A stretch of DNA of 59,032 nt from Candidatus Neomicrothrix sp. UBA2974 (GTDB lineage Bacteria > Actinomycetota > Acidimicrobiia > Acidimicrobiales > MedAcidi-G1), in the NCBI GenBank assembly GCA_002348705.1, contig DEAU01000042.1:5141-64172 (forward strand), given 5' to 3'. Below are positions 26,067 to 35,014 of this stretch, in pieces (positions within the stretch are counted from its first letter, which is position 1; every line of letters starts with the position of its first letter). The notes under the pieces were generated by a model. The model had not been told where the DNA came from. It made no database searches and was given only the letters and a program-made list of their open reading frames with translations. The position numbers were made by a program, and so were the translations under genes.

Positions 26067-26291
26067 GTGCAGGGCGTGATCAAGTCGTACGATCCCGGAA
26101 CCGGTGACGGAGTTGTCGTCCGCGAGGCCGATCTCCTCGAATTCGATCTCGCTGACGGAGCTCTAGAAGGTTCTGTATTCCGAATGCTCCGGCAAGGTCA
26201 GCGAGTCTTGTTTGACCTAGACGAAGACCAACGAGCCACCTCTTTGTCGCTGGGCTCCGAAGTCGACATGGGCACCCCCGAAATCGGCTGA
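26067..26291 (+). CDS. Cold-shock-domain-like small protein
   Basis: The 74-residue protein starts QGVIKSYDPGTGDGVVV, like the first strands of a cold shock domain (G.VK.Y....GDG.I), and continues with GSVFRMLRQGQRVLFDLDEDQRATSL, like its last strands. The aromatic RNA-binding residues of true CspA proteins are mostly absent, so this is a divergent OB-fold member, probably nucleic-acid binding. AAGGGAG lies five bases before the GTG. It follows rpmB and probably shares its transcript. Confidence 0.8.
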   Translation: MQGVIKSYDPGTGDGVVVREADLLEFDLADGALEGSVFRMLRQGQRVLFDLDEDQRATSLSLGSEVDMGTPEIG

Positions 26292-26338
26292 GCCGTCACA
26301 CCCGGCAGTCCAGCCCACGCTCCAGATCACCCCACCTC

Positions 26339-26356
26339 CGACCCACCGATGGGTCG
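26339..26356 (+). terminator. Hairpin terminator after the rpmB / cold-shock-like pair
   Basis: CGACCCA (26339-26345) pairs perfectly with TGGGTCG (26350-26356) around the tetraloop CCGA, followed by ATTAAAC. The seven-pair stem sits 47 bases after the stop; the T run is poor. Confidence 0.5.
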
Positions 26357-26421
26357 ATTAAACACATTCGCGCTCACCGGTGTGGCATCGTCAGTACACG
26401 ACAGATGACTATTGGGGAGTT

Positions 26422-28239
26422 ATGGCGTCGCCAAACGAGTACAAGGTGCCGACTAGCAACCGAGCGCTCCTCGACTGGGTCGAGGAATGGACCCGGGTCA
26501 CGGCTCCAGACTCCGTCTATTGGTGTAACGGCAGCAACGAGGAAGCCGAGTACCTCTGCCAAGAACTGGTAGCAGCCGGCACCTTCCGCCGCCTGAACGA
26601 TGAACTTCGTCCCAATTCGTATCTCGCACTATCGGATCCGGGCGATGTGGCCCGTATTGAAGATCGCACCTACATCGCCACTACCAACCCCACCGACGCC
26701 GGCCCTACCAACAACTGGCGCGACCCTTCAACCCTTAAGGCCGAGATGCTCGAGCTTTACCACGGCTGCATGCAGGGGCGGACCATGTACGTAGTGCCCT
26801 TCTCAATGGGTCCGATTGGATCATCTATCGCCCATACCGGGGTTCAGCTCACCGACTCTCCCTATGTAGTAATCGGCATGCGAACAATGACCCGCATAGG
26901 CAACGCGGTGCTCGACGCCCTCGGCAACGGTGAATTCGTTCCATGCATCCACTCAGTGGGCGCCCCCCTCGAAGTCGGACAGGCCGACGTACCATGGCCA
27001 TGCGACGCTGAGCACAAGTACATCTCCCACTTTCCCGAAACAAGGGAGATCTGGTCGTATGGGTCCGGGTACGGCGGTAACGCCCTTCTGGGCAAGAAGT
27101 GTTTCGCCTTGCGGATTGCGTCGACCATGGCTCGGGACGACGGTTGGCTAGCCGAGCACATGCTGATCCTGAGCCTCACCTCCCCGGAGGGTGAAAAGAC
27201 CTACGTCGCGGCTGCGTTCCCGTCCGCCTGCGGAAAAACGAATATGGCCATGCTCGTCCCCACTCTCCCCGGCTGGGCCGTGGAGACCATTGGCGACGAC
27301 ATCGCATGGATGAAGTTCGGAGACGACGGGCGCCTATATGCCATCAACCCAGAGGCCGGGTTCTTCGGCGTGGCCCCAGGCACCTCGAACGCCACAAATG
27401 CCAATGCCATGGCCACGCTGTGGGGCAACTCAGTTTTCACCAACGTTGCTCTCACCCCCGAGGGAGACGTCTGGTGGGAAGACATGACCGACGAAACCCC
27501 GCCAGAACTTACCGACTGGCAGGGCAACCATTGGACGCCGGAATCAGAGACGCCCGCCGCCCATCCAAATGCTCGGTTCACTGTTCCGGCGTCACAATGC
27601 CCGTCGATGGCCCCGGAGTGGGAGGACCCAGACGGCGTTCCTATCTCGGCCATCTTGTTCGGTGGTCGTCGAGCCAAGAACGTCCCACTGGTCACCGAGG
27701 CCCGCGACTGGGACCACGGCGTGTTCCTTGGCTCGATCATGAGCTCGGAAAAGACGGCCGCAGCGTCGGGAGCCACAGGCCAGGTCCGCTTCGACCCTTT
27801 CGCCATGTTGCCATTCACCGGCTACAACGTCGGCGACTACTTCGCTCACTGGCTATCTATCGGCGACCGGGGCGAGCCATCGCAACTACCAAAGATGTTC
27901 TGGGTGAACTGGTTCCGCAAGGATGCCGAAGGTCGTTTCTTATGGCCAGGTTTCGGCGAGAACTGCCGTGTGCTCAAGTGGATTGCCGAGCGATTAGATG
28001 GTATTGCGGATGCCATCGACACACCAATAGGTCTGGTGCCCTCCGCTGATGCCATTGATCTGAGAGGCCTGGACCTTGATGACGACACGATGCGTCAGTT
28101 GTTGGCGGTGGACGCCTCATCTTGGGGCCACGAGGTGGCCCTCATAAACGAGCACTTCTCGATGATCGGTGAACGCCTGCCCAAGCGCCTCGAAGTCGAA
28201 CTCGACAATCTGAGACAGCGCCTCGACGCCGAGAAGTAA
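26422..28239 (+). CDS. pckG: Phosphoenolpyruvate carboxykinase (GTP)
   Basis: This enzyme converts oxaloacetate and GTP to phosphoenolpyruvate, the first step of gluconeogenesis. From ATG 26422 it has 605 residues, the normal size of the GTP class. Visible are the substrate-binding region GPIGSSIAHTGVQLTDS, the P-loop with the reactive cysteine FPSACGKTNMAM (near residue 268), the metal site GDDIAWMK and the late ENCRVLKW segment. GGGGAG lies close before the ATG; a GTG at 26380 is less likely. It stands alone, converging with a membrane protein gene. Confidence 0.96.
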   Translation: MASPNEYKVPTSNRALLDWVEEWTRVTAPDSVYWCNGSNEEAEYLCQELVAAGTFRRLNDELRPNSYLALSDPGDVARIEDRTYIATTNPTDAGPTNNWRDPSTLKAEMLELYHGCMQGRTMYVVPFSMGPIGSSIAHTGVQLTDSPYVVIGMRTMTRIGNAVLDALGNGEFVPCIHSVGAPLEVGQADVPWPCDAEHKYISHFPETREIWSYGSGYGGNALLGKKCFALRIASTMARDDGWLAEHMLILSLTSPEGEKTYVAAAFPSACGKTNMAMLVPTLPGWAVETIGDDIAWMKFGDDGRLYAINPEAGFFGVAPGTSNATNANAMATLWGNSVFTNVALTPEGDVWWEDMTDETPPELTDWQGNHWTPESETPAAHPNARFTVPASQCPSMAPEWEDPDGVPISAILFGGRRAKNVPLVTEARDWDHGVFLGSIMSSEKTAAASGATGQVRFDPFAMLPFTGYNVGDYFAHWLSIGDRGEPSQLPKMFWVNWFRKDAEGRFLWPGFGENCRVLKWIAERLDGIADAIDTPIGLVPSADAIDLRGLDLDDDTMRQLLAVDASSWGHEVALINEHFSMIGERLPKRLEVELDNLRQRLDAEK

Positions 28240-28249
28240 CCCTCTGCCG

Positions 28250-28633
28250 TCAGCCAGCTACCAGCATGGCCCGGATGCCCAAGCCCATGAGGAACAGTCC
28301 GGCGTACCCATAAAGCAGGTGACGGTGGGGCCTCAGGCTCTGGCGATAGCTGTAGACGATTCCTACCACGACGAGGGCCACGAAGCCGTAGAAAAGATGG
28401 AACTGCGGAGGGTCGATGTCCTGACCGGCAACCATTCCAACACCCATTGTCACCTGCACGGCGATCGTCAACTGGACCATGGCCGTGAACCACCAAAGAG
28501 CGCGGCCTCTCAGCGATTCCAGGCGGTGCGCGGCGAGCGCCCAAATGCCAGCTAGGCCGTTACCGACCACCATCACCCATGCGAAGCCCTCGTGCAGGTC
28601 GCTCAGGTTCGCTAGTACAGGTAAGACACTCAC
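28250..28633 (-). CDS. Four-helix membrane protein, unknown function
   Basis: From GTG 28633 the protein has 127 residues and four hydrophobic helices (about 14-34, 47-68, 80-98 and 106-125). Several His sit at helix ends (near residues 15, 36, 80, 101 and 103), a pattern that could bind heme or a metal, but no known motif is present. It begins 22 bases after the MshB-like gene and is probably co-transcribed with it. The frame is open upstream, but that part overlaps the deacetylase. Confidence 0.75.
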   Translation of the reverse strand: MSVLPVLANLSDLHEGFAWVMVVGNGLAGIWALAAHRLESLRGRALWWFTAMVQLTIAVQVTMGVGMVAGQDIDPPQFHLFYGFVALVVVGIVYSYRQSLRPHRHLLYGYAGLFLMGLGIRAMLVAG

Positions 28634-28655
28634 TAGGCCATCATGCCAGCGTCGA

Positions 28656-29507
28656 TCACGGAAGCAGCGGGTCGCCCACCTGCGGGCGCCCGTCTCGTCG
28701 TCGGTCTGGATCGACAAACCACTCACGCCCAAAGGAGGCGGCAAAGGCATCATCTGGCATTGCAAGGAAGAATGAGTCTTCCGGGATCTGGCTTGCGTGG
28801 GCTCGAATTGCCGACCGCTTCCGGTCCAGCACCGATCGCACATCTATGCCATGGGTGATCTGGTCATCGGGCATTCCATAGGAGTCCGACTCGAGGCGCT
28901 CACGTCTGGCCTGCAGCATGGCGTCGTCAGACCAGAGGGGGTCACCGGATACCTGGGCCTCCTCGGCCACAGTCACGGCTGCCTCCAGCGAGGCCCGGAT
29001 CATGTCGCGGTTGAGGGTCACCCAACGAAGGCGAACCGGTCGACCACCCGCAGCAGCATGGCGCTCAACCCACCGGGTCCCCACCCGGTGGACCTGAAGA
29101 TGGTCCGGATGGCCATAGCCACCGTTCGGGTCATATACGACCAAAAGGCTCGGCTCCTCTTCAGCTAGGACGGCATCAAGCCGGTCTGCAGCCTCGTCTA
29201 TGTCTGCCTGCCAAAAACACTGTGGGTGGCCATTTGCCGGGTCATCCGCCATTCCGCTGTCCCGGTATTCGAGGAACACCACCCGGGCCACTCCCAGCAC
29301 GTCGGCGGCTGCGTAAAGCTCGGCAGTTCGACGGTCTCCCAGAGACTCGCCGTCTTCCAGAACGCCAGGAACCGGCTCACCCTCCTCACCCCGAGTAGCC
29401 GTCACTAGAACCACCCGATGCCCGTCATTGGCCAGGCGAGCCATGGTTCCGCCCGAGGCGAGGGACTCATCGTCCGGATGGGCGTGAAAAAAGACGACTG
29501 TAATCAC
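28656..29507 (-). CDS. mshB: PIG-L/LmbE deacetylase, MshB-like (mycothiol synthesis)
   Basis: The 283-residue protein has the zinc-binding AHPDDE (9-14) and a second HPDH motif (about 136-139). MshB removes the acetyl group from GlcNAc-inositol in mycothiol synthesis; the ATRGEEGEP, YRDSGM and GGYGHPDH segments resemble MshB. A broader PIG-L role cannot be excluded by eye, but a clear Mca is also present (46688), which supports a mycothiol system. The GTG has an AGGAGA site four bases upstream. Confidence 0.82.
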   Translation of the reverse strand: MITVVFFHAHPDDESLASGGTMARLANDGHRVVLVTATRGEEGEPVPGVLEDGESLGDRRTAELYAAADVLGVARVVFLEYRDSGMADDPANGHPQCFWQADIDEAADRLDAVLAEEEPSLLVVYDPNGGYGHPDHLQVHRVGTRWVERHAAAGGRPVRLRWVTLNRDMIRASLEAAVTVAEEAQVSGDPLWSDDAMLQARRERLESDSYGMPDDQITHGIDVRSVLDRKRSAIRAHASQIPEDSFFLAMPDDAFAASFGREWFVDPDRRRDGRPQVGDPLLP

Positions 29508-29544
29508 TGACTCTCCTAACTTCCGGCACCACGGACCCGGTTAT

Positions 29545-30687
29545 TCAGGCGACAATGCCAGACGCCCGCAACGCTGCGATGCGATCAGCATCTATTCCCA
29601 TCTCGACCAACAACTCCTCTGTGTGCTGTCCATCGTGGGGGGCAGGGCGACGAATCGCTCCGGGCGTGCCGCTCAGTCGGGGTGCAGGTGCTGGCTGCAC
29701 AAGTCCACCAGACTCGACGAAGGTGCCTCGAGCCACATTGTGCGGGTGCTCGACAGCCTCAGACACGCTCAGAACAGGGGCGTAGCAGACATCACTGCCC
29801 ATCAACAGGGCATCCCATTCGGCCCGGGTTCTAGTCCTCACTGCGGTGGCCACCTTCTCCTTCAACTCGGGCCAACGAGATCGATCGTGCTGGACAGCAA
29901 AGTCCTCTGCGTCGAGACCCAACTTCTCGACCATCTCTGCGTAGAACTGAGGCTCAATCGAGCCGAGCGAGATGTATTCGCCATCGGCGCACTCGTAGAC
30001 ATCGTAGAAGTGGGCACCAGTGTCGAGCATGTTCTCGCCCCGACGGTCGGTACTGAAGCCAGTGTGCAACATCCCATGAAAGAAGCCCATAAGGCTCGCT
30101 GCACCGTCGACCATGGCAGCATCCACCACCTGTCCTTCTCCGGTGGACCGCGCCCAGTAAAGGGCGCAGACAATGCCAAAGGCCAGGTACATGCCCCCAC
30201 CGCCGAAATCCCCCACCAGGTTCAACGGTGGAACAGGACCAGTGTCGTGCCTCCCCATGTGCGCCAAAGCTCCGGCTAGGGAGATGTAGTTGATGTCGTG
30301 GCCAGCGGCAGACGCGTACGGCCCTTCCTGACCCCAGCCAGTCATCCGCCCATAGACCAGTGCCGGGTTGCAAGCCAAACACTCAAGAGGGCCGAGACCA
30401 AGTCGCTCCGCTACACCGGGCCGGTAACCCTCAAAGAGGACGTCCGCATCGGCCACCATCTCCAAGACGAGTTCTCTCCCCTCATCGGATTTCAGATCAA
30501 CGCCTATACTGCGCCGTCCCCGAGCGTTGACATTGGCCGGTGGACTACCAGGGTCCCCCCCACGCACCGAAGCAGCCCGGTCGATCCGAACAACTTCAGC
30601 GCCCATGTCGGCCAGCATCATCCCGCAAAAGGGGCCGGGCCCGATGCCAGCCAACTCGATCACCCGGACCCCGTCCAATGCACCCAA
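29545..30687 (-). CDS. CaiB/BaiF CoA-transferase family, alpha-methylacyl-CoA racemase-like
   Basis: The 380-residue protein starts with LDGVRVIELAGIGPGPFCGM, typical of class III CoA-transferases. The RMTGWGQEGPYA and AGHDINYI segments and the later GDFGGGG match alpha-methylacyl-CoA racemase, in which the His of GHDINY and the Asp of GDFGG are the acid/base pair that inverts the 2-methyl centre so branched acyl-CoA can enter beta-oxidation. The TTG start has AGGAG six bases upstream. Confidence 0.88.
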   Translation of the reverse strand: MGALDGVRVIELAGIGPGPFCGMMLADMGAEVVRIDRAASVRGGDPGSPPANVNARGRRSIGVDLKSDEGRELVLEMVADADVLFEGYRPGVAERLGLGPLECLACNPALVYGRMTGWGQEGPYASAAGHDINYISLAGALAHMGRHDTGPVPPLNLVGDFGGGGMYLAFGIVCALYWARSTGEGQVVDAAMVDGAASLMGFFHGMLHTGFSTDRRGENMLDTGAHFYDVYECADGEYISLGSIEPQFYAEMVEKLGLDAEDFAVQHDRSRWPELKEKVATAVRTRTRAEWDALLMGSDVCYAPVLSVSEAVEHPHNVARGTFVESGGLVQPAPAPRLSGTPGAIRRPAPHDGQHTEELLVEMGIDADRIAALRASGIVA

Positions 30688-30749
30688 TGGTCGCTCCTGT
30701 CACATTGTCGACCCCGTGATCTTCGCCTGTGGAAACCCTCAGGACGCCA

Positions 30750-31577
30750 TCAGGGATGAGCTCTGCAGTGGGAGACGATGGAACCCACCAGCTCGGTCCA
30801 CGCCCCGGGAGCCAGGTCGTGTCCCCACCCCTCAACTATGCGGAGGAACGCACCTGGGATCACCTTGGCGGTCCGCTCGCCCGCTTCGGGGGTGATAAGG
30901 GTGTCCTTGGAACCGTGCAGAACAAGAGTGGGTGTGGTGACCGTCGCTAGCGCTTCCTCTCGATCGCCTGCCAACATCACTGCAAGGCGCTGTCGCTCAT
31001 AGGCAGCCGCCGACTGCCGACAGCGAGCGTGGTAGGAACCGAATACGGCTCGTGCGTGGTCGTCGTCGTGCCAGACACTGGCCCACATACGACGGTCTCG
31101 CAGATCCTTCTCGACGGCGTCATCTATATCGCCTGACGGCGAAGAGAGGAGGGCCTTGAGCGCCGCAGTCGTCGGACGGCCGATGTCGCGACGACCTGTA
31201 GTGGAAGCCATCGACACCAAAGTGCGACAACGCTCTCGATGCTCAACGGCGAGCGTCTGGGCCACCATTCCGCCGAGAGAGAGTCCAACCGCGTGACAAC
31301 TCTCCACGCCTAGGTGATCAAGGAGACCGACAGCATCGAGGGCCATATCCGAAAGGTCATATGAAGCCCCCAAGGACATGGCCGTAGACAGCCCGCTATC
31401 TCGGTGGTCGTAACGGACGACCCGAAAACCTTCCCTGACTAGGAGGCGGCAGAAGTCCTCTTCCCAGAGCAGCAACTGGCTACCCAGACCATGCATGAGC
31501 AGAACTGTCGGATCCGCAGGATCTCCAAAAGACTCATAGCACAGTTCAATCCCCGATGGGAGGGTAGCGATAGCCAC
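30750..31577 (-). CDS. Alpha/beta hydrolase
   Basis: The fold is shown by the oxyanion motif MHGLGSQ, the nucleophile elbow GLSLGG, the acid in HGSKDTLI and the late catalytic His in WGHDLAP. The substrate is unknown; esterases, lactonases and haloperoxidase-like enzymes share this pattern. GTG 31577 gives a start close to the usual ATLPSGIELCYE opening; a GTG at 31625 would add 16 residues. It runs toward the racemase gene and may be in one unit with it. Confidence 0.85.
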   Translation of the reverse strand: MAIATLPSGIELCYESFGDPADPTVLLMHGLGSQLLLWEEDFCRLLVREGFRVVRYDHRDSGLSTAMSLGASYDLSDMALDAVGLLDHLGVESCHAVGLSLGGMVAQTLAVEHRERCRTLVSMASTTGRRDIGRPTTAALKALLSSPSGDIDDAVEKDLRDRRMWASVWHDDDHARAVFGSYHARCRQSAAAYERQRLAVMLAGDREEALATVTTPTLVLHGSKDTLITPEAGERTAKVIPGAFLRIVEGWGHDLAPGAWTELVGSIVSHCRAHP

Positions 31578-31655
31578 GCAGCCATCTTCTGATGCCGACA
31601 CCAACAACGCCAACCTGCGGCTCACCAGTCAGCCGGCCCGCTACGGTCGGGAAGC

Positions 31656-32102
31656 GTGTCCGAAGAGTCCGCAGAAATTCACGACTGTCTATTCACAGAC
31701 CTTGACGCCATTGTCCTCCATGACCTGCTGAGACTCCGGATCGACATATTCGTGGTAGAGCAGGAGTGCCCCTACCCGGAGCTAGATGGACGTGATCCTG
31801 AGCCGAATACTCGCCACATCTGGCTTGACGGCCCCGACTCCCGGCCGGCAGCAGTTCTCCGCGTCCTGGCCGAACCCGACGGCTCGCACCGGATCGGTCG
31901 CGTGGCAACCCGGGCCGATGCTCGAGGGAGCGGCATGGCCCAACAGTTGCTGGCCCACGTCCACGCAACCACCCCGGGCAAGCTTGTCCTAGACGCCCAG
32001 ACATACCTAGTCCCTTGGTATACCTCGTTGGGCTATCTGCAGAGCGGCGATGAGTTCCTAGAGGATGGAATCCCCCACGTGCCAATGGTCCGCCAGACCT
32101 GA
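31656..32102 (+). CDS. ElaA-family GNAT acetyltransferase
   Basis: The 148-residue protein matches ElaA: LLRLRIDIFVVEQECPYPELDGRDPEP at 25-51, the acetyl-CoA loop RADARGSGMAQQLL (about 87-100), LDAQTYLVPWYTSLGY and the closing DGIPHVPM. The natural substrate is not established. GTG start, with a TACGGT box eight bases before it. Divergent from the hydrolase. Confidence 0.88.
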   Translation: MSEESAEIHDCLFTDLDAIVLHDLLRLRIDIFVVEQECPYPELDGRDPEPNTRHIWLDGPDSRPAAVLRVLAEPDGSHRIGRVATRADARGSGMAQQLLAHVHATTPGKLVLDAQTYLVPWYTSLGYLQSGDEFLEDGIPHVPMVRQT

Positions 32103-32149
32103 ATTCACTCTGCTTTAAAACCGCCACTGGCACTCACAGTTCCTATCGG

Positions 32150-32503
32150 TCAGCCCCAGCCCAGCTCGTGAAGTCGATCGTCGGCGATACCGAAGTGGTG
32201 TGCCACCTCGTGCACCACGGTAACGACCACCTCGTCACGAAGGTCGTCAAGATCGTCGCACATCTCACAAAGGCTTAGTCGGTACAAATAAATCCGGTCG
32301 GGCATCGCCCACTCGGAGGCTCCGCCGTAGTCCATCCTTTCGGTAAGGGGTACACCGTCATAAAGACCGAGCAGGTCGGATTCGTCTCCCCGGTCGACAG
32401 TTAGAACCACGATGTTGTCCATTAAGCGCGCCAGCTCTAGAGGCAGCAGATCAAGAGCTTCGGCGACGAGACGGTCGAAGGCCTCCGGGGCGATGGGCTC
32501 CAT
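32150..32503 (-). CDS. Zincin-like metallopeptidase family protein
   Basis: The 117-residue protein has the zinc-binding motif HEVAHHFGI (HExxH, about 98-106), with an Asp soon after that could be the third ligand. Small single-domain proteins with this layout form the minimal 'zinicin-like' metallopeptidase family (formerly DUF1025); substrates are unknown. It is divergent from the helicase gene, with 64 bases between the two start codons. Confidence 0.88.
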   Translation of the reverse strand: MEPIAPEAFDRLVAEALDLLPLELARLMDNIVVLTVDRGDESDLLGLYDGVPLTERMDYGGASEWAMPDRIYLYRLSLCEMCDDLDDLRDEVVVTVVHEVAHHFGIADDRLHELGWG

Positions 32504-32509
32504 GAACTG

Positions 32510-32515
32510 ATCGTA
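32510..32515 (-). promoter_or_regulatory. -10 box, leaderless-type, for the zincin-like gene
   Basis: On the minus strand TACGAT ends six bases before ATG 32503, without a ribosome binding site. Confidence 0.45.
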
Positions 32516-32555
32516 GGGTCGCGGTACACCTGAGAGAGCGGTCGTGGGGCGTCGC

Positions 32556-32561
32556 TAGGGT
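32556..32561 (+). promoter_or_regulatory. -10 box, leaderless-type, for the UvrD2-like helicase
   Basis: TAGGGT ends six bases before GTG 32568. With the divergent box at 32510-32515 it frames a 40-base region that must hold both -35 sites. Confidence 0.45.
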
Positions 32562-32567
32562 GCGTCC

Positions 32568-34943
32568 GTGGCTGCAGCAGACGACGGACAAACTCCCAAT
32601 GAGGAAGGAACTTCTTCTCCCGAAAATCTGTCTCTTGACGAGACATTCTCGAGCAACACGGATGCCCTGACCCTGCTCGATGGCCTAAACGACGAACAGC
32701 GACTTGCCGTTACCAACGACTCGGTCCCACTGGCCATCCACGCCGGCGCCGGCTCGGGCAAGACCCGGGCACTAACCCACCGGATCGCTTGGCGCTCCCT
32801 CACTGGCCGGGACGATCCCGGACGAGCCCTCGCCCTCACGTTTACCCGCAAGGCGGCCTCGCAACTCCGAAGCCGTCTGCGCCAGCTCGGGATTCGCGAC
32901 CAAGTGGCTGCCGGAACGTTCCACTCAGTGGCGTTGGCCCAACTTCGCACCTGGTGGCAGGAGACCGGAAAGCGCGAACCCGAACTTCTCACCCAGAAGG
33001 TGCGGCTTGTCACACCACTCCTACCGCGCGACCACCGGGCGACCGCTGCCCTTGACGTGATGGGGGAGATCGAGTGGTCCAAGGCCAGACGTATCCAGCC
33101 CGAGGCCTACCCCTTGCTTGCCGAAGAAGCCAACCGCACCCCGCCGCTACCTAGTTCGGTGGTGGCCAGGATCTATGCCGAGTACGAGGAGGCAAAGGCC
33201 GAGAAGAACCTTGTCGACTTCGACGACCTGCTTGACCTATGCCGACGCGCCATGTCCACCGATAAGCGGTTCGCCGCTGCCCAACGTTGGCGGTTCAGAC
33301 ACCTCTACGTGGACGAGTTCCAAGACGTCAACCCCCTGCAGTTCGACCTTTTGGCCAGTTGGCTGGATGGCCGGCCCGATCTGTGTGCGGTGGGCGACCC
33401 CGATCAAGCCATCTACGGGTGGAACGGCGCTGACGCAGATTACCTGATCCGGTTCGAGGTCCACTTCCCCGGAGCCACGGTGCTAAAGCTCCGCCAGAAC
33501 TACCGCAGTTCCCCCCAGGTTCTCCGGGCTGCCGGTGCTCTAGTGGATCGCGAGCCCATGGTGTCCAACCGCGAGCGCGGCCCCGAGCCGGTGATCGAGG
33601 CACACTCCGACGAGCGCTCAGAAGCCAGGGCTATCGCAAGTCGGGCTCGGACCCTTCGGGAACCAAACGGCCGATGGAACGACCAAGCAATCCTGGTCCG
33701 AACGAACGCTCAGACAGGACCGATCGTCGAGGCTCTCCGGGACGCCAGGATCCCGGTTCGAACGCGTTCAGGTAGCGGCCTGCTGGACCGTTCCGACATC
33801 AAAGATCTGCTGAACTCCATGCGGCACAGCGACCAGGACCTTTCGACGCTGCGAAATGACCTGCGCCTCCCCGCTACCGAAGACCCAGTCGCGGAGGAAG
33901 CCGATGATCAGCCAAGCCCGGTCGACACAGAACGCGAGGTCGCGTTTGCCGAACTATCAAGATTGGCCGACGAGTACCTGGCACTGGAACCCTCAGGGAA
34001 CGGGCGTGCATTCGTCGCCTGGGTCCACTCGCAATCCCAATTCGCTATCGACGACACCGCTGATGCAGTGGAAGTCGCCACCTTCCACGCAGCAAAGGGC
34101 CTGGAGTGGCCGACGGTTCACGTGTCCGGACTTGAGCAGGGACTGGTGCCGATTGCCCATGTCCGCGATCAGGGGGCCCTCGCTGAAGAGCGTCGCCTGC
34201 TCTATGTGGCACTCACCCGGGCCGAAGAACTTCTCTTTTGCTCATGGGCCAGACAGCGCAGTTTCGGGGACCGCAAATCGAAACGGCAACCATCTCCGTG
34301 GCTAGCCGACCTCGAGGTGGCGATTGCCGGCCTAGAGCGTCCAGTAGGACGCTCAGAAGGGGCCCGCAGAGCCCGGGAGTTGGCCGATAAAACCCGCCCA
34401 GCCACCTTTCCCGACCTACCGGTTATCGCAGCACTACGCGAATTCCGAAGCACTGCAGCAAAAGCGGCTGACGTTTCGGCCTTCATCATCTTCAACGATG
34501 CCACCTTGGCTGACTTAGTAGACCGCTGGCCGACAGACCACGCAGAACTACTAATGGTCCACGGCATTGGCCCGACGAAGGCCGACATCCACGGGCCAGG
34601 GATCCTCAAAGTCCTCAACTCCCACGAAAAACCAAACGGACCGGTATCGGACTCCCTTCCAACTCCCTACTCTGACAACCCAACCGCCACGCCAGAAACC
34701 AAAACTGAGCCTCAAAGAACTACAGGGAGCTCGCATCTCCATCAACGCCTCAGGGACTGGCGTTCAGAGAAGGCTCGAGCGTCTGGCAGCGCCGCCTACT
34801 TGATTCTCACCAATGCCACCCTTGATGCCCTAGTCGAGGCCCGGCCAAATAACGTCGACGGCCTATTAGCTGTAAAAGGCATCGGGCCCCGGAAGGTCGA
34901 AACGCACGGCGAAGAACTTCTGGAGCTCCTGTCAGAGGACTGA
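32568..34943 (+). CDS. UvrD2-like superfamily I DNA helicase with two HRDC domains
   Basis: The 791-residue protein has all UvrD-type motifs: Walker A AGAGSGKT (59-66), Walker B YVDEFQD (about 247-253), GDPDQAIYGWNG, LRQNYRSS, TFHAAKGLEW and LLYVALTRAEE. The region where domain 2B lies is short. After the helicase come two HRDC domains (about 613-686 and 717-791), each ending in a helix-hairpin-like GIGPxKxxxHG. Mycobacterial UvrD2 has one HRDC and a tetracysteine motif; here there are two HRDC and no Cys motif. It probably acts in DNA repair or replication. Confidence 0.92.
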   Translation: MAAADDGQTPNEEGTSSPENLSLDETFSSNTDALTLLDGLNDEQRLAVTNDSVPLAIHAGAGSGKTRALTHRIAWRSLTGRDDPGRALALTFTRKAASQLRSRLRQLGIRDQVAAGTFHSVALAQLRTWWQETGKREPELLTQKVRLVTPLLPRDHRATAALDVMGEIEWSKARRIQPEAYPLLAEEANRTPPLPSSVVARIYAEYEEAKAEKNLVDFDDLLDLCRRAMSTDKRFAAAQRWRFRHLYVDEFQDVNPLQFDLLASWLDGRPDLCAVGDPDQAIYGWNGADADYLIRFEVHFPGATVLKLRQNYRSSPQVLRAAGALVDREPMVSNRERGPEPVIEAHSDERSEARAIASRARTLREPNGRWNDQAILVRTNAQTGPIVEALRDARIPVRTRSGSGLLDRSDIKDLLNSMRHSDQDLSTLRNDLRLPATEDPVAEEADDQPSPVDTEREVAFAELSRLADEYLALEPSGNGRAFVAWVHSQSQFAIDDTADAVEVATFHAAKGLEWPTVHVSGLEQGLVPIAHVRDQGALAEERRLLYVALTRAEELLFCSWARQRSFGDRKSKRQPSPWLADLEVAIAGLERPVGRSEGARRARELADKTRPATFPDLPVIAALREFRSTAAKAADVSAFIIFNDATLADLVDRWPTDHAELLMVHGIGPTKADIHGPGILKVLNSHEKPNGPVSDSLPTPYSDNPTATPETKTEPQRTTGSSHLHQRLRDWRSEKARASGSAAYLILTNATLDALVEARPNNVDGLLAVKGIGPRKVETHGEELLELLSED

Positions 34944-35014
34944 TCCAGTCGAGGCAGCAGGTCGCTACGAAAATCGGCCGGTCTCTTATTGTGGGCGCCG
35001 ACGTTTGTCAGACT

